Positions 23,212-33,833 of a DNA stretch of 64,000 bases are shown here, one piece after another. A program made the translations under genes and the position numbers. The stretch's first letter is position 1; each line of letters starts with the position of its first letter. The stretch lies in assembly GCA_900143615.1 (NCBI GenBank), contig FREU01000001.1, positions 1,054,319 through 1,118,318 of the forward strand. Reading direction: 5' to 3'. Source of the DNA: Rhodobacteraceae bacterium Alg231-30. GTDB lineage: Bacteria; Pseudomonadota; Alphaproteobacteria; Rhodobacterales; Rhodobacteraceae. Below the pieces are notes generated by a model. It was not told the origin of the DNA. It saw only the letters and a program-made list of their open reading frames with translations, and searched no databases.

Positions 23212-25581
23212 ATGTTTTCTCCTGCGTTTGGCTATTTCGGGTCACGTCTATTGTCGTGCGGGGCCCTAACGGGGAGTTTGATCGCAGTTGTCGGTTTTGC
23301 CGCGACTGCGCAGGAGACCGTCGACCCTGATACGCTCCCATTTGAAGTGGTCCGCTATGAAGGCGAGGAAACACTGCGCGCGTTTACGGCGCGCCACCTC
23401 AAAGATCCGGACCTTTGGCCAACTGTACTGAAACTCAATCAAATGGCCTCGCCTGCAGATTTAAGGGCTGGGTCGGATCTGCAGATGCCGGTGCAACAAG
23501 TGGCCTTGGCGGATGATGCGCTGGCCACGTCCCTGCGCGCGATCCAGAAAGCCACCGCAGAAGGTGCGCGCCTGTTTGCGCCGCAAGAGATCGGAGTGGC
23601 GATTGATGATCGCGAAACTGCACAAGAGCGGCGTGTAGAAGGCGAGTGGCGCGAGGTTGTGGTCTATGCGGGATCGGCCACTGAAAAGGCAACTGAAGCT
23701 TTTGAAATTGCCGTGGCACAGCGTGATAAAGCCGCCGAGGCCCTGATCACCGACATTCATGGCAATGTGGAAGGGCGCGATCCGGCGGAACCTGCGTGGT
23801 CGGATCGGAATTTGAACGACATTCTGGTCGAATTTGAAAAAGTGCGCACCTTGTCAAATTCGACCACTCAGGTGACGTTTCGCGATCTCAGTCGGTTAAG
23901 ATTGAATCCCAATTCCAATGCCACCATTCAGCGGATGCGGTCTGATCCATTGACGGGCAAGGAAGTGACCAAGGTCAGCCTGTCCAACGGAGATTTCTAT
24001 GCGCTGCTCAATCAACTGTCTGACCGCGATAGTTTCGAGATCGATGTGCCAGGAATTAAGACCACCACCGAAAGTGATGATTTCTGGATCAAAAATGACG
24101 AACAGGGTGCGTTGTTTGTGAACTATGACACGGCAGCGCTGGATATCGCTTCCGGCACTGACAGGGTGTCTTTGGGGGAAAACGAAGGCGTGGTTATTGA
24201 CGCCGCCGGAGTCAAGGCGCGCACAGAAGTCTTGGAAAACACGGTGCTGTCGACGCCTGAAAACCGCGCAGATGTTTATGGAACATCGGTCGATCTGGCG
24301 TGGCAGGCCTATCCCGAAGCTGCGGGGTATTGGTTTGAGGTCGCAGCCGACGCAGGGTTTAACCGGATGCTGTCGACCGAGTGGGGTGTCAAAGAGCTTG
24401 AGTATCGCGTCGAGGCGCTGCAGCCTGGTGTGCATTTTTGGCGTGTGGCGGCGCTTGATAAACTGGGATTGCCCGGAAAATGGAGTGAGGTTCGGGAGTT
24501 CGAGTTACGGGTGGATGAAACTCCGCCGTTTCTGACGCTGTTTGCGCCAGCTGAGGCAGAATTGTTTGAGCGCGACAGCATTGAGATTTTGGGCGCGTCA
24601 GAAAAGGGCGTCTTGCTCACGCTGAATGGCACGCCAGTGGATGTTGGGGCGGATGGCAGTTTCTTGACCAATTTTGCTTTAAATGCTGGATCTAACGCTC
24701 TGGTATTGATCGCAAAAGATGCTGCAGGAAATGTCTCGCAGAAGCGTCGGCAAGTGATTTATGAACCGCGACAGGATGTTTCGATTACGCTTGATGCGGG
24801 CTTGGCGCGTACGCTTGATGTGTCTGGTGAACTGCTTGTCAGTCGCAATCCTGACATGACGGTTCTGGCGCAGACCACCGCGCCGTCAGGGCTTGAGGTG
24901 GTCTTACGTGATCAAGTTGGTGCAGCAGTGGGGCAAACGCGGATTGGAGCCAAGGGCGCGTTGGCGATTACGGTACCCGTTCCCGTGTCCAAAACATCCT
25001 ATGGATTGGAAATTCTGTCCGCTGCGGGCTCGGTGATCGGGCAGTCGACCTTTGCCGTTGCGCGCGATTCCGAGGCACCACAAGTGGTTTTGGATGTGCC
25101 GGCCCCACGCGCGACGGCAGATGTGAACCTTGATTTGACAGGTATGGTCGGGGATGCGGTGGCTTTGTCGCTTGGCGAAGAAACGCTTGAAATATTTGAT
25201 GAAAGCTTTGTGGCTTCGGTCACGCTTGAGGCCGGTGTCAATGTGTTTGAGTTCCGTGCCGAGGACGCGGCAGGCAATGTCGGTGTGCTGCGCGTGGAAA
25301 CGATGTTGGATCTCGATCCGCCCGAGATTCTGGACGCCCAGATGCGCCGCCCAAACGGCGAAGGCGGAGCCATCGAGATTTTGGTGCAGGCGCAGGATGC
25401 GTCGGGTTTGCGTCAAGCGGCCCCTTATCTGGTGGAAGTTGGAGACGCGGAATTTGAAGGCTATCTGCGCTGCGACAGTGCGGGCGGTATCTGCCGCGCC
25501 AGCCTGCCTGCACAGGCGGGTGAGATGACCCTAATTGAGGTCATCGTTGAGGATTACGCAGGAAACGAGGCGATCCGGTGA
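23212..25581 (+). CDS. Secreted LysM/FecR-domain protein with Ig-like repeats
   Basis: 789 residues, ATG 23212 with GGGGGCAGGA upstream. Signal region through about residue 37 (LTGSLIAVVGFAATAQE). Residues about 45-90 look LysM-like (EETLRAFTARHLKDPDLWPTV). A FecR-like domain follows at about 195-330 (TQVTFRDLSRLRLNPNSNAT; VSLGENEGVVIDAAG), then a fibronectin/Ig-like segment (DLAWQAYPEAAGYWFEVAAD) and several Ig-like repeats with DAAGN or EDAAGN turns to the end. FecR/LysM proteins of this kind are periplasmic or cell-wall sensors. First gene of a trio in which each stop overlaps the next start by one base (TGATG). Divergent from the alg44-like gene with a shared motif between them. Function in polymer or envelope sensing is inferred. 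Confidence 0.8.
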   Translation: MFSPAFGYFGSRLLSCGALTGSLIAVVGFAATAQETVDPDTLPFEVVRYEGEETLRAFTARHLKDPDLWPTVLKLNQMASPADLRAGSDLQMPVQQVALADDALATSLRAIQKATAEGARLFAPQEIGVAIDDRETAQERRVEGEWREVVVYAGSATEKATEAFEIAVAQRDKAAEALITDIHGNVEGRDPAEPAWSDRNLNDILVEFEKVRTLSNSTTQVTFRDLSRLRLNPNSNATIQRMRSDPLTGKEVTKVSLSNGDFYALLNQLSDRDSFEIDVPGIKTTTESDDFWIKNDEQGALFVNYDTAALDIASGTDRVSLGENEGVVIDAAGVKARTEVLENTVLSTPENRADVYGTSVDLAWQAYPEAAGYWFEVAADAGFNRMLSTEWGVKELEYRVEALQPGVHFWRVAALDKLGLPGKWSEVREFELRVDETPPFLTLFAPAEAELFERDSIEILGASEKGVLLTLNGTPVDVGADGSFLTNFALNAGSNALVLIAKDAAGNVSQKRRQVIYEPRQDVSITLDAGLARTLDVSGELLVSRNPDMTVLAQTTAPSGLEVVLRDQVGAAVGQTRIGAKGALAITVPVPVSKTSYGLEILSAAGSVIGQSTFAVARDSEAPQVVLDVPAPRATADVNLDLTGMVGDAVALSLGEETLEIFDESFVASVTLEAGVNVFEFRAEDAAGNVGVLRVETMLDLDPPEILDAQMRRPNGEGGAIEILVQAQDASGLRQAAPYLVEVGDAEFEGYLRCDSAGGICRASLPAQAGEMTLIEVIVEDYAGNEAIR

Positions 25582-28500
25582 TGGGGATGATGGGAGTGAA
25601 ACGCGCACTGATTTGGATGGGGTTGGGCTGTATTCTGAGCCTGGGAAACACAGCAGTTGCTCAAGACATGGCGCCGCCACCCGATCAGGGATTGCTGGTG
25701 GTTTATGGCGTTTTGGCCCCGACGCGAGAAGGCGATATAGATCACAAGGAAACCATTTTCTTTAGCCTGCCCAAAGATTTGCGTGACCGCGTTTATGTGC
25801 GCATTTTTGATCCCGAGATGCGTGGCGAACATGATTTCCGCTATGGCCGCTATGGCAATACGCAGACAATCTATCGCGTTGTGGGCGGAGATGGCGCCTA
25901 TTCCGGCGTCGCTGTGCCCGAGGCTGTGGCGGATGGCTATGTCCCCAAGAAAATACGTAGGGACGCAGTGATGGCCGACATGCCGGGTGAGGTGCTGCGG
26001 GAGGCCTCCTTTGTGAGCGAAGAGGAAACCGATGGTCAGTGGGTCTCGCTGGGCGCGGTGCGGGCGCGTCAGGGCGAGGTTGTCGGGGATCGGGCGTGGT
26101 TTCGATTGGATGTGTTGGGGGCTGACGGAGATGATGGCAACGGTTTTAACGTTGATGTTAGTCTTGCGCGAGATGTCCACCGCCGCCCCGAAGGCTTGGA
26201 AATGCTGGCCTATCAGCCCACTATTCGCTGGCCCGGTGGTGACATCGGCACGCGGGTAGAAGTGGTGAACCCCGGTGCGGGGCCGATTGTTGTTCAGAAT
26301 TTCGATGGGGCGGCGGGTGATCTACGCTTGAACCGGATGTATTCCGACATAAAGCTGCGTGCGTCGGGGCAGAACCGATGGGCCAGCGAAGAGGTCGCAC
26401 CAAGCGAAGAGCTTTTGGCGATCACCTTGCGCGGCGGGTTTGAGACGCCCAATGACATCACCCTAAGCCTGTTTGACCAAACCGGTGCGGCGATGCCGAT
26501 TGTGATGCCTCCGCGCCAAGCGCCTCAACCTGAGCGCCCCGAGGCTGTGCCGCGGGCGCGGGCTTTGGCGGATTGTTCCAGCGTCGCGTTTGATGGCAGT
26601 CTTGTGGGGGGCAATCCTTTGCTGGGATACCGTTGGGATTTCGCAGATGGCAGCGCGGCAGAGGAGCCGGTGATTGTCTATTCCTATGCCGCGCCGGGGC
26701 GCTATGATGCGCGGCTGCGTGTTCTGGAGCCGGGCACCCGCGCTGCGCGTGGCAGCGAGGCCAGCCTTCCGGTGCATGTGCGCGTTGCGCCCAAGGCGAT
26801 TGCTGGCGACAGCCTGACCGTGGCGCCAGGTGATGTTGTTCCGTTTGATGCCAGTGCGTCTTTGCCATCTGACAGTCCGATCACGCGCTATATGTGGGCG
26901 TTTGGGGATGGGGAAACCTCCGAGCAGCCTGTCGTGGACAAGGTGTTCTCTGAACCCGGAGCCTATCGATCGGTGCTACGGGTGTCTGATAACAGCTTGC
27001 ATCCGTGTAATTTTGGCGTGGCGACGCGGATCATCAACGTGAATTTTCCACCCGTCGCAGAAGCCGGCACGGACCAAAGCACCATTGTGGGGCGTGCGGT
27101 CACGTTGGACGGGGCGGCGAGTTATGATGTGGATGGCGCGCTGCGCGACTTTGCTTGGGATATGGGCGACGGCACCACCTTGGAGGGCGCGCAGGTCACG
27201 CATGTCTATACCGAGCCCGGTGTGTATTCGGTGGCGCTGGCAGTGACGGATGACAGCGCGGTGTCTAACGCAACGCGGCAGGATCGGCTCACAATCAAGG
27301 TCAACGCCCCGCCAGTGCCTGTCATTATCGGGCCCACTGATCCGGTTGCCGCGGGCGAAGCGGTTATTCTGGATGGCAGCCAGTCCAGCGATCAGGATGG
27401 CGTCATTCTGAGCCACCTGTGGGATTTTGGGGACGGGGCAACAGGCGAAGGGCCGTTGGCGGAATACGCATGGGCCAGCCCCGGTGTCTATGAAGTTTCT
27501 TTGAGCGTGACTGATAACTCGGGCACCTCATCCGCGACCCAGACCGCGCGGTTTGAAGTGTTTATCAACACGCGCCCGATTGCCGAAGCAGGTGTGGATC
27601 AGTTTGTGACCGCATCAGATGTGCAATTTGACGGTACTGCGTCGCGAGACATTGATGGCCGCATTGCCAGCTATCTCTGGGATTTCGGCGATGGTCAGAA
27701 CGGGCATGGACCGCAGCCTGTGCATTCTTACGCACGGTCCGGCACGTATGAGGTGGCGCTGACCGTGATTGATGACAGTGGTGCGCCGCAGAGTAGCCAC
27801 CGTGACACGATGACGGTGACAGTGAATGCCAGCCCGATCGCAGACGCCGGACCGGCGTTGACTGTGGCACCGGGCGAGGAGTTTGTGCTGGATGCGGGGG
27901 CGTCGCTGGATCCTGACGGGCGTATTGCGCTCTATGAATGGCAGCTTGAAGACGGCAGCATCAAGTCCGGCGAGCGGGTCGCGCATGTGATCAACAGTGC
28001 CGGATTGCACCGCATCATGTTGGCTGTCACGGATGATTTTGCAGGTGGCGGTGCGCAGGATGAGGCAGAAGTGCTGATCACTGTGAATGCACAGCCTGTG
28101 GCGCAGGCGGGGCCGGATTTGCTGATCGCACCGGATGAAACCGTGCGTTTTGATGCGCGCGCATCTTTTGATCGAGACGGGCCGCTGGCGGGCTATAGCT
28201 GGGAGTTTGACGATCTGCAAAAACCGCTGGAGGCCGCGGTGATCGAACGGGCGTGGCCCACGGCTGGGGTGTTTAACGCGCGCCTTGTGGTGCGCGATGC
28301 CAGTGGGGTGTCAAATTCCACAGCCGTGGACACGGTGACGATTGCGGTGAACCACCGTCCCGAGGCGGACGCCGGACCCGTTATTGATACGGACCGACTG
28401 CTGGTGCGGCTTGATGCGGGCGGCTCCTCTGATGCGGATGGGGATACGCTGATCTATCTGTGGGACTTTGGGGATGGTTCCCCCCCGATGATGGGGCGTG

Positions 28501-30461
28501 AGGTGAGCCATGTCTTTGCTCGCGCCGGACGCTATCCCGTGACGTTGCGTGTGGATGATGGCACAGGCCTGAGCAATGCGCAGGACATTGATGCCACCAC
28601 TGTGATTATCAATGCAAAGCCTTTGGCGGATGCTGGGGGCAACCGTGATGTGTGCTCGGGGCAATCGATCCTGTTTGATGCTTCAGGCTCTTCCGATGCG
28701 GACGGGGATTTGCTGCGCTATGCGTGGGATTTTGGCGACGGCACCGAAGCCGACATTGTGAACCCGACCAAGACTTATGAAATGCCTGGAACCTATCCGG
28801 TGACATTAAGCGTGGCGGATGAAAGCGGATCTCAGCGCGGCACGGATCGCGACAGAATTGCGGTGATCGTGCAGGAAGGGCCGATTGCCAATGCGGGGGC
28901 GGACATGACGGTCTGCGTCAATCAGGAAGTGCGCATGGATGGTAGCGCCTCCAGCGATGCGGACGGGTCGGTCAACGCCTTTGAGTGGACCTTTGGCGAT
29001 GGCAGCCGCGCCAGTGGCGCAACCCCGATCAAGAGCTTTGAGCGGGCAGGACAATATGCGGTCACCCTGACAATCACCGGCGATGCCGTCGGGCAATGCA
29101 GTCCTTTGGATACCGACACAGTGAATGTGACCGTTTTGCCAGCCAAGAGCCAGTTCATTGACGCCGTGGAGCGGGCGCCGGTAAATGCGCCGGTGCAGTT
29201 TGCCGCCCGTATGGGAGATGAGCCAAACACGGGTGATGCGGTCAGCTTTGCGTGGCGCTTTTCTGACGGGGCAACTGCTGAGGGCCGTGAGGTCAGCCAT
29301 AGTTTTGCTGAAGCCGGAAGCTATCTGGCGACCCTGACCACCACTTTGGCGGGCGGTCAGCAGGATTGCGGTGAATTGGTGAGCCGCCACAAAATTGTGG
29401 TTAACGCGGCACCTGTTCCACAGATTGACGGTCCAGAGACTGTGGCGGTGGGGACATTGGTGAGCTTTGATGCCAGCGCGTCGGTGGATGTGGATGGGGT
29501 GATCACGGCCTATGACTGGGACTTTGGCGATGGCACCGTGGGGGCAGGGGTTGCGGGCAACCATCGGTTTGTGACGCCGGGCGTGTATACTTTGGCGCTG
29601 TCGGTACGCGACGATGCGAATGTCGCCAATTCAGAGGTGGCGGTCACCCGTGAAATTTTGGTCAATCCTGCGCCTTTAACCGGTTTGCAGACACCTGCGC
29701 CGCTGTGCGCGGCCACCCCGCGGCTGTGGCAGGCCCGGGTGGACGAGGGGGTGTCTGTAGCCTGGGACTTTGGTGATGGACAGGTGGCCACGGGTCCCGC
29801 GTTTGAGCACAGCTATGCCAAGCCCGGACTATACCCTGTGACATTGCTCACAGATGACGGGCGCGGTTTGGGCAATTCGATAGCGCGCGAGGAAATCTAT
29901 GCCCGCGTGAACGCACCGCCGGTGGCGGATGCGGGGCCGGACCGCGTGGTGTGCCCAAGCCAAGAGGTCGCGTTCAGCGCTGGGGCCTATGATCCGGATG
30001 GTGCAGTGTCGCGCGTGCTGTGGCGGTTTTCTGACGGGGTTGAGTTAGAAGGGGCAGAGGTGACGCGCAGCTTTGAAACCACGGGGCTGGTTGATGTCGA
30101 ACTCAACGTGGTGGATGACAGCGGCGCAAGCTGTGACACAGGCGTGGATATGGCACAAATTCTGGTCAACGGCGCGCCCAGCGTGGATGCGGGACCTGAT
30201 CGCGAAACACCCGTTGGTGCAGCGCATGATGTGCTGCGCTTTGATGCCAGCGGAGCACGTGATCCGGACGGGCAGGGTGTGGTTATCTCTTGGGACTTTG
30301 GTGATCAGTCAACTGTCGTCGGAGCTGTGGCACGCCACCGCTATGCAAATGCCGGAGACTATACCGTAACGGTCACTGCGCGGGACAGCAGCGGGTTAAG
30401 CTGTGGCATCGCAACGGACACCGCACAGGTGAGCGCGCTGGCGCGTGGGGTTATTGACTGA
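25581..30461 (+). CDS. Giant secreted protein with 15 PKD repeats
   Basis: 1626 residues if started at ATG 25581 (a GTG one codon earlier is also in frame). A signal peptide follows ([17 protein letters not shown], cleavage near AVAQD). Residues about 30-310 form a unique N-terminal domain of no recognised family. From about 330 to the end I count 15 PKD domains, each with a W-x-F-G/S-D-G core and a PGxY-xVxLxVxDxS closing strand. Repeats 6 and 7 are degenerate (WQLEDG, WEFDDL). Paired Cys occur in repeats 1-2, 9-11 and 13-15. PKD domains are extracellular spacers that often bind polysaccharide or protein. Overlaps both neighbours by the sequence TGATG, so expression is translationally coupled with the FecR and cyclase genes. 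Confidence 0.87.
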   Translation: MGMMGVKRALIWMGLGCILSLGNTAVAQDMAPPPDQGLLVVYGVLAPTREGDIDHKETIFFSLPKDLRDRVYVRIFDPEMRGEHDFRYGRYGNTQTIYRVVGGDGAYSGVAVPEAVADGYVPKKIRRDAVMADMPGEVLREASFVSEEETDGQWVSLGAVRARQGEVVGDRAWFRLDVLGADGDDGNGFNVDVSLARDVHRRPEGLEMLAYQPTIRWPGGDIGTRVEVVNPGAGPIVVQNFDGAAGDLRLNRMYSDIKLRASGQNRWASEEVAPSEELLAITLRGGFETPNDITLSLFDQTGAAMPIVMPPRQAPQPERPEAVPRARALADCSSVAFDGSLVGGNPLLGYRWDFADGSAAEEPVIVYSYAAPGRYDARLRVLEPGTRAARGSEASLPVHVRVAPKAIAGDSLTVAPGDVVPFDASASLPSDSPITRYMWAFGDGETSEQPVVDKVFSEPGAYRSVLRVSDNSLHPCNFGVATRIINVNFPPVAEAGTDQSTIVGRAVTLDGAASYDVDGALRDFAWDMGDGTTLEGAQVTHVYTEPGVYSVALAVTDDSAVSNATRQDRLTIKVNAPPVPVIIGPTDPVAAGEAVILDGSQSSDQDGVILSHLWDFGDGATGEGPLAEYAWASPGVYEVSLSVTDNSGTSSATQTARFEVFINTRPIAEAGVDQFVTASDVQFDGTASRDIDGRIASYLWDFGDGQNGHGPQPVHSYARSGTYEVALTVIDDSGAPQSSHRDTMTVTVNASPIADAGPALTVAPGEEFVLDAGASLDPDGRIALYEWQLEDGSIKSGERVAHVINSAGLHRIMLAVTDDFAGGGAQDEAEVLITVNAQPVAQAGPDLLIAPDETVRFDARASFDRDGPLAGYSWEFDDLQKPLEAAVIERAWPTAGVFNARLVVRDASGVSNSTAVDTVTIAVNHRPEADAGPVIDTDRLLVRLDAGGSSDADGDTLIYLWDFGDGSPPMMGREVSHVFARAGRYPVTLRVDDGTGLSNAQDIDATTVIINAKPLADAGGNRDVCSGQSILFDASGSSDADGDLLRYAWDFGDGTEADIVNPTKTYEMPGTYPVTLSVADESGSQRGTDRDRIAVIVQEGPIANAGADMTVCVNQEVRMDGSASSDADGSVNAFEWTFGDGSRASGATPIKSFERAGQYAVTLTITGDAVGQCSPLDTDTVNVTVLPAKSQFIDAVERAPVNAPVQFAARMGDEPNTGDAVSFAWRFSDGATAEGREVSHSFAEAGSYLATLTTTLAGGQQDCGELVSRHKIVVNAAPVPQIDGPETVAVGTLVSFDASASVDVDGVITAYDWDFGDGTVGAGVAGNHRFVTPGVYTLALSVRDDANVANSEVAVTREILVNPAPLTGLQTPAPLCAATPRLWQARVDEGVSVAWDFGDGQVATGPAFEHSYAKPGLYPVTLLTDDGRGLGNSIAREEIYARVNAPPVADAGPDRVVCPSQEVAFSAGAYDPDGAVSRVLWRFSDGVELEGAEVTRSFETTGLVDVELNVVDDSGASCDTGVDMAQILVNGAPSVDAGPDRETPVGAAHDVLRFDASGARDPDGQGVVISWDFGDQSTVVGAVARHRYANAGDYTVTVTARDSSGLSCGIATDTAQVSALARGVID

Positions 30462-32173
30462 TGCGGTTTCCACTGCCGCTTAAGTTTTTCCTGTTTGCAG
30501 CTTTGGTGGCCGTGGTGCCTTTGGCGCTGGTGGGGCAGAACCTTGTACAGATCGCACGCGACGAGCTGAAAAGCGCGGTGAACGAAGACCTGACAGGCGT
30601 TGCCGGCCAGCTGCGCAGCGAGTTTGACAATATGTATCAGGGGCGATGGCTGACGCCTTTGATGGTGATCCGCTCGGGCGTGGATAATCCGGAGCTGGAT
30701 GTTGCTCAGAAGGTATCTCTGTTGACCGAAGGCATGGAGCAGCTTGCGGATGTGGTGGCGCTTCAGCTGAGTGTCGAAGGATCAGACATCCCGATGCTGG
30801 TCTCGGATCAGGGATTTGCCCAAAGACTGGCCGCTGAAGGGCTCGATCCGGTGCAAGCGCTTTCCTCAAGTGGCGATCTGTTGGCCAGTATCGAAGGCAC
30901 AGGTCAGTTTGGTCGCCCTTTGATCAGCGTGATCCCTGAAACCGGCGATTGGATGGCAACGCTGGCGCTGCCGATGGAGAGCCGTCTGGCGGGGCGCAAA
31001 CTCACCCTTGCGGCGCGGATAAACCTGTCGACCTTGCGGCGCAGTGTTGAGCGCCATCCGTTTAATCAACGCGGCGAAATTACCATTGTGGATCATGCGG
31101 GGCGCACGGCCTTGGTGGACAGCCCCAAGGTGATCAATCAGCGCGCAATTGTGGCCTCGGCCATGCCGTTGATTGTGGCGGGCGCACGCGCGGATGCGCT
31201 GGAAAGTTATACGCGAGTGGATGGCACGCTAATGCTGGGGGCTTATGCGTTTCCTGACTGGTTTCCTTGGGCAGTCATCACCGAGTTGAGCGAAGACAAG
31301 GCTTACGCAGTTATTTCACGGATGATGCAGCAGATATTTCTGGTCGGCGCGCTGGGCTTTGCGGCGGCCTCGGCAGCGGCGATCATATTTTCACGTGGAT
31401 TGACCGGACCGATCCTGAAAATCGGGCGGGTTGCGGATGCGCTGGGCGAGGGAGATTTTGCTGCAAGGGTGCAAAACGTGCGGGCGCGGGATGAAATTGG
31501 TGATTTGGCGCGGCGGATCAACGTTATGGCGGGGCAGTTGGGCGAGCGGCTGGAGTTGATGAAATTTGTCAGCCACGAAACAATGACAGCCATTCAGGCC
31601 CGCGATGGAGATCGCATGCGGCGGGGCGGTGAACGGCGCGAGGTGAGCATGCTGTTTTCCGATATTCGTGGCTATACCGCCTTTTCGGAAACAGTGACGC
31701 CAGAAGAGGTGATCGAGGTGCTCAACCGCTATTTCGAGGTGCAATCCGAGATCGTGGAACGTCATGGCGGCGACATCGACAAATTTGTCGGGGACGAATT
31801 GATGGCGATGTTTGTCGGAGAGGACAAAGAAGAGCGCGCGGTGCGGTGCGGGGTCGAGATCAAAGAAGCGCTGGCGAAAACATTTGGCGGGCAAGACGGC
31901 GGGCACGAATTGGCCGTGGGGATCGGTGTGGCGTCCGGCGCGGTTGTTCTGGGCGCAATGGGCGCGCGCGACCGAATGGATTATACAGTTCTTGGTTCTA
32001 CCGTGAACCTTGCGGCGCGGCTTTGCGCCAAGGCTGGCCCTTGGGAGGTTCTGGTGGATGTAGAAACCCAGGCTTTGGTTGCCTCAGGGATTTCTTTGGT
32101 CGAGTTGGCCCCCGTGGTTTTGAAAGGCTATGCCGACCCTGTGCCCGTATTTCTGGCCGAACATGGCAAATAA
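30461..32173 (+). CDS. Membrane-bound class III adenylate/guanylate cyclase
   Basis: 570 residues. TM1 at about 8-28, a periplasmic sensor of Cache type (about 30-285), TM2 about 290-312, HAMP about 312-365, cyclase domain about 390-545. Both metal-binding Asp are present (FSDIRGYTAF about 400; VGDELMAMF about 446), with the transition-state region YTVLGSTVNLAARL intact. The catalytic core is therefore complete. ATP specificity is likely but not certain. It is last in the coupled trio with the FecR and PKD proteins, which could pass an envelope signal to its sensor. This cyclic-nucleotide output next to an Alg8/Alg44-type synthase is unusual. No diguanylate cyclase lies in the window. Confidence 0.9.
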   Translation: MRFPLPLKFFLFAALVAVVPLALVGQNLVQIARDELKSAVNEDLTGVAGQLRSEFDNMYQGRWLTPLMVIRSGVDNPELDVAQKVSLLTEGMEQLADVVALQLSVEGSDIPMLVSDQGFAQRLAAEGLDPVQALSSSGDLLASIEGTGQFGRPLISVIPETGDWMATLALPMESRLAGRKLTLAARINLSTLRRSVERHPFNQRGEITIVDHAGRTALVDSPKVINQRAIVASAMPLIVAGARADALESYTRVDGTLMLGAYAFPDWFPWAVITELSEDKAYAVISRMMQQIFLVGALGFAAASAAAIIFSRGLTGPILKIGRVADALGEGDFAARVQNVRARDEIGDLARRINVMAGQLGERLELMKFVSHETMTAIQARDGDRMRRGGERREVSMLFSDIRGYTAFSETVTPEEVIEVLNRYFEVQSEIVERHGGDIDKFVGDELMAMFVGEDKEERAVRCGVEIKEALAKTFGGQDGGHELAVGIGVASGAVVLGAMGARDRMDYTVLGSTVNLAARLCAKAGPWEVLVDVETQALVASGISLVELAPVVLKGYADPVPVFLAEHGK

Positions 32174-32312
32174 TTGGCTTCATTAAGCTGTTGATCGATA
32201 TATGCGTGCATGTTTTTTATGGGGGCAACTCGGTGTTCTGTTCGGCCAATAGTCAATTTAGCAGGTCGGTGAACATCATATTTTTTGTCTACGCAATTGA
32301 GTAGGACGGTTC

Positions 32313-33524
32313 TTGGAAACACTTAGCCCCATTGAAATAAGTGCCTTTGCAACATTCACACTGGCCATTGTTGTCTTTTTCCTGGGCGATCGCATGACGG
32401 ATCGCTTTGCCATTTTGAAGGAATACAGCATCCCGGAGCCTGTCACTGGCGGGATCGTGGCAGCGTTGATCACGCTGGGGATCGTGACGTTTACGGGGCG
32501 CGCGGTTGTGTTTGATCTGGCTGTCCGTGACTTTTTGTTGGTTTATTTCTTCACAACAATTGGGTTGAACGCTCGTCTGTCTGATCTCGCCAAGGGTGGT
32601 CCGCTGCTGGTGATCATGCTGGTTCTGACTGTCGGCTATATGTTTGTGCAAAATTTTGTCGGTGTTTTGAGTGCAACGATGTGGGGCTTGCCCAAAGAAG
32701 CAGGTGTGATGCTGGGCACGGCGTCCTTGATTGGCGGACATGGGACGTCGATTGCTTGGGGTCCAATTGTTCAGGGTGATTTTAATGTTCCTGGCGCTGC
32801 TGAACTTGGGATTGCGACGGCGACTTTGGGATTGATCACCGCCAGCTTGTTGGGGGGACCAATCGCCAAGTTTCTGATTGTCCGTAACAAATTGGCGCCA
32901 GTGACCGAAGAGGTTGATGGCGAGGTTGGGGTTCAGGAGGACATGCCTGAGCAGGAGAATATCACCAGCCGTGGGTTTATGTGGGCCGTGTTCTGGATTC
33001 ACATTGCAATCGTTATCGGGTTTAGCGCCCATGAATCTCTGAAAGCAGCTGGTGTGAACCTACCTCTGTTTGTGCCATGTCTGCTCAGCGGCATTTTACT
33101 GTCCAACACCGTGCCGCATGTGGCGTGGCGCGATAGCTGGCCGGCCCGTACCGCGACAATGACTCTGATCAGTGAATATAGTCTGTCGCTGTTTCTGGCG
33201 ATGTCGCTGATGAGCATGGAGTTGTGGGCTTTGGCCGATAGCGCCGGTGTTCTGGCCACCACAATTGTTCTTCAGGCCGTTTTCGCCACCGCGTTTATCC
33301 TGCTTGTGGTCTATCGCGCTGTGGGAGGCGGCTACTTTGGCGCGGTCATCTCGGCGGGATTCACAGGGGTCACGCTGGGGGCGACGCCGACGGCGATTGC
33401 CAATATGAGCGCGGTTACCCATCGCTATGGCCCGTCACCGTTGGCCTTTATCGTGCTGCCGCTGATCTCGGCGTTTTTTGTCGACATTGCCAACGCCTTT
33501 ATCATTCAGATGTTCCTGAACTGA
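32313..33524 (+). CDS. gltS: Sodium/glutamate symporter
   Basis: 403 residues, about 10-12 TMs, GltS family, which imports L-glutamate with Na+. Family landmarks: YSIPEPVTGGIVAALITLG, FFTTIGLNARLSDL, the pore motif SLIGGHGTSIAWGP, and a matching second half with TGVTLGATPTAIANM. The start is TTG 32313: AGGA lies about 8 nt upstream and the first residues align with the E. coli protein. No ATG gives a full first helix. Separate from the cyclase operon (139 bp gap). Confidence is high for the family, lower for strict glutamate specificity. Confidence 0.9.
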   Translation: METLSPIEISAFATFTLAIVVFFLGDRMTDRFAILKEYSIPEPVTGGIVAALITLGIVTFTGRAVVFDLAVRDFLLVYFFTTIGLNARLSDLAKGGPLLVIMLVLTVGYMFVQNFVGVLSATMWGLPKEAGVMLGTASLIGGHGTSIAWGPIVQGDFNVPGAAELGIATATLGLITASLLGGPIAKFLIVRNKLAPVTEEVDGEVGVQEDMPEQENITSRGFMWAVFWIHIAIVIGFSAHESLKAAGVNLPLFVPCLLSGILLSNTVPHVAWRDSWPARTATMTLISEYSLSLFLAMSLMSMELWALADSAGVLATTIVLQAVFATAFILLVVYRAVGGGYFGAVISAGFTGVTLGATPTAIANMSAVTHRYGPSPLAFIVLPLISAFFVDIANAFIIQMFLN

Positions 33525-33539
33525 CGAGGTGGGGCAAGC

Positions 33540-33833
33540 TTAGTCGAGAGTGATTTCCTGACGCAGCGCGCCAGTAATGCGATCATGGATCAGAATGCGA
33601 TCATCGGTCGTGACAATGGCGTACCAGCCGTCGCCCATTGTGACGGCTTGCGCTTGAACACCATCGGGCAGGGTCATATTTTCAGGCAGGATCGGGCCGT
33701 CGTCACGGAAGCGCATGACAATCAGCAAAACCACGGTTACAAGCCCGACAATCATTACCGTCGTTAGACCCGTCACCAGCCAGCGCAAGAAGCGCAGGTT
33801 TGCGGGTTCAATCGGCTCCGGAGTTTCAGTCAT
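33540..33833 (-). CDS. Small single-pass membrane protein (possibly DUF6476)
   Basis: 97 residues from ATG 33831-33833. The in-frame extension to 34007 lies inside the pseudouridine synthase gene and is rejected. A cytosolic N-terminus (MTETPEPIEPANLRFLRWL) is followed by one TM (about 19-42, rich in V, L, T, I) and a periplasmic strand-rich tail (GDGWYAIVTTDDRILIHDR). It resembles a small Rhodobacterales family I believe is called DUF6476, commonly next to this synthase. The name is from memory. Its start codon overlaps that of the divergent synthase in the four bases CATG. Function unknown. Confidence 0.75.
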   Translation of the reverse strand: MTETPEPIEPANLRFLRWLVTGLTTVMIVGLVTVVLLIVMRFRDDGPILPENMTLPDGVQAQAVTMGDGWYAIVTTDDRILIHDRITGALRQEITLD

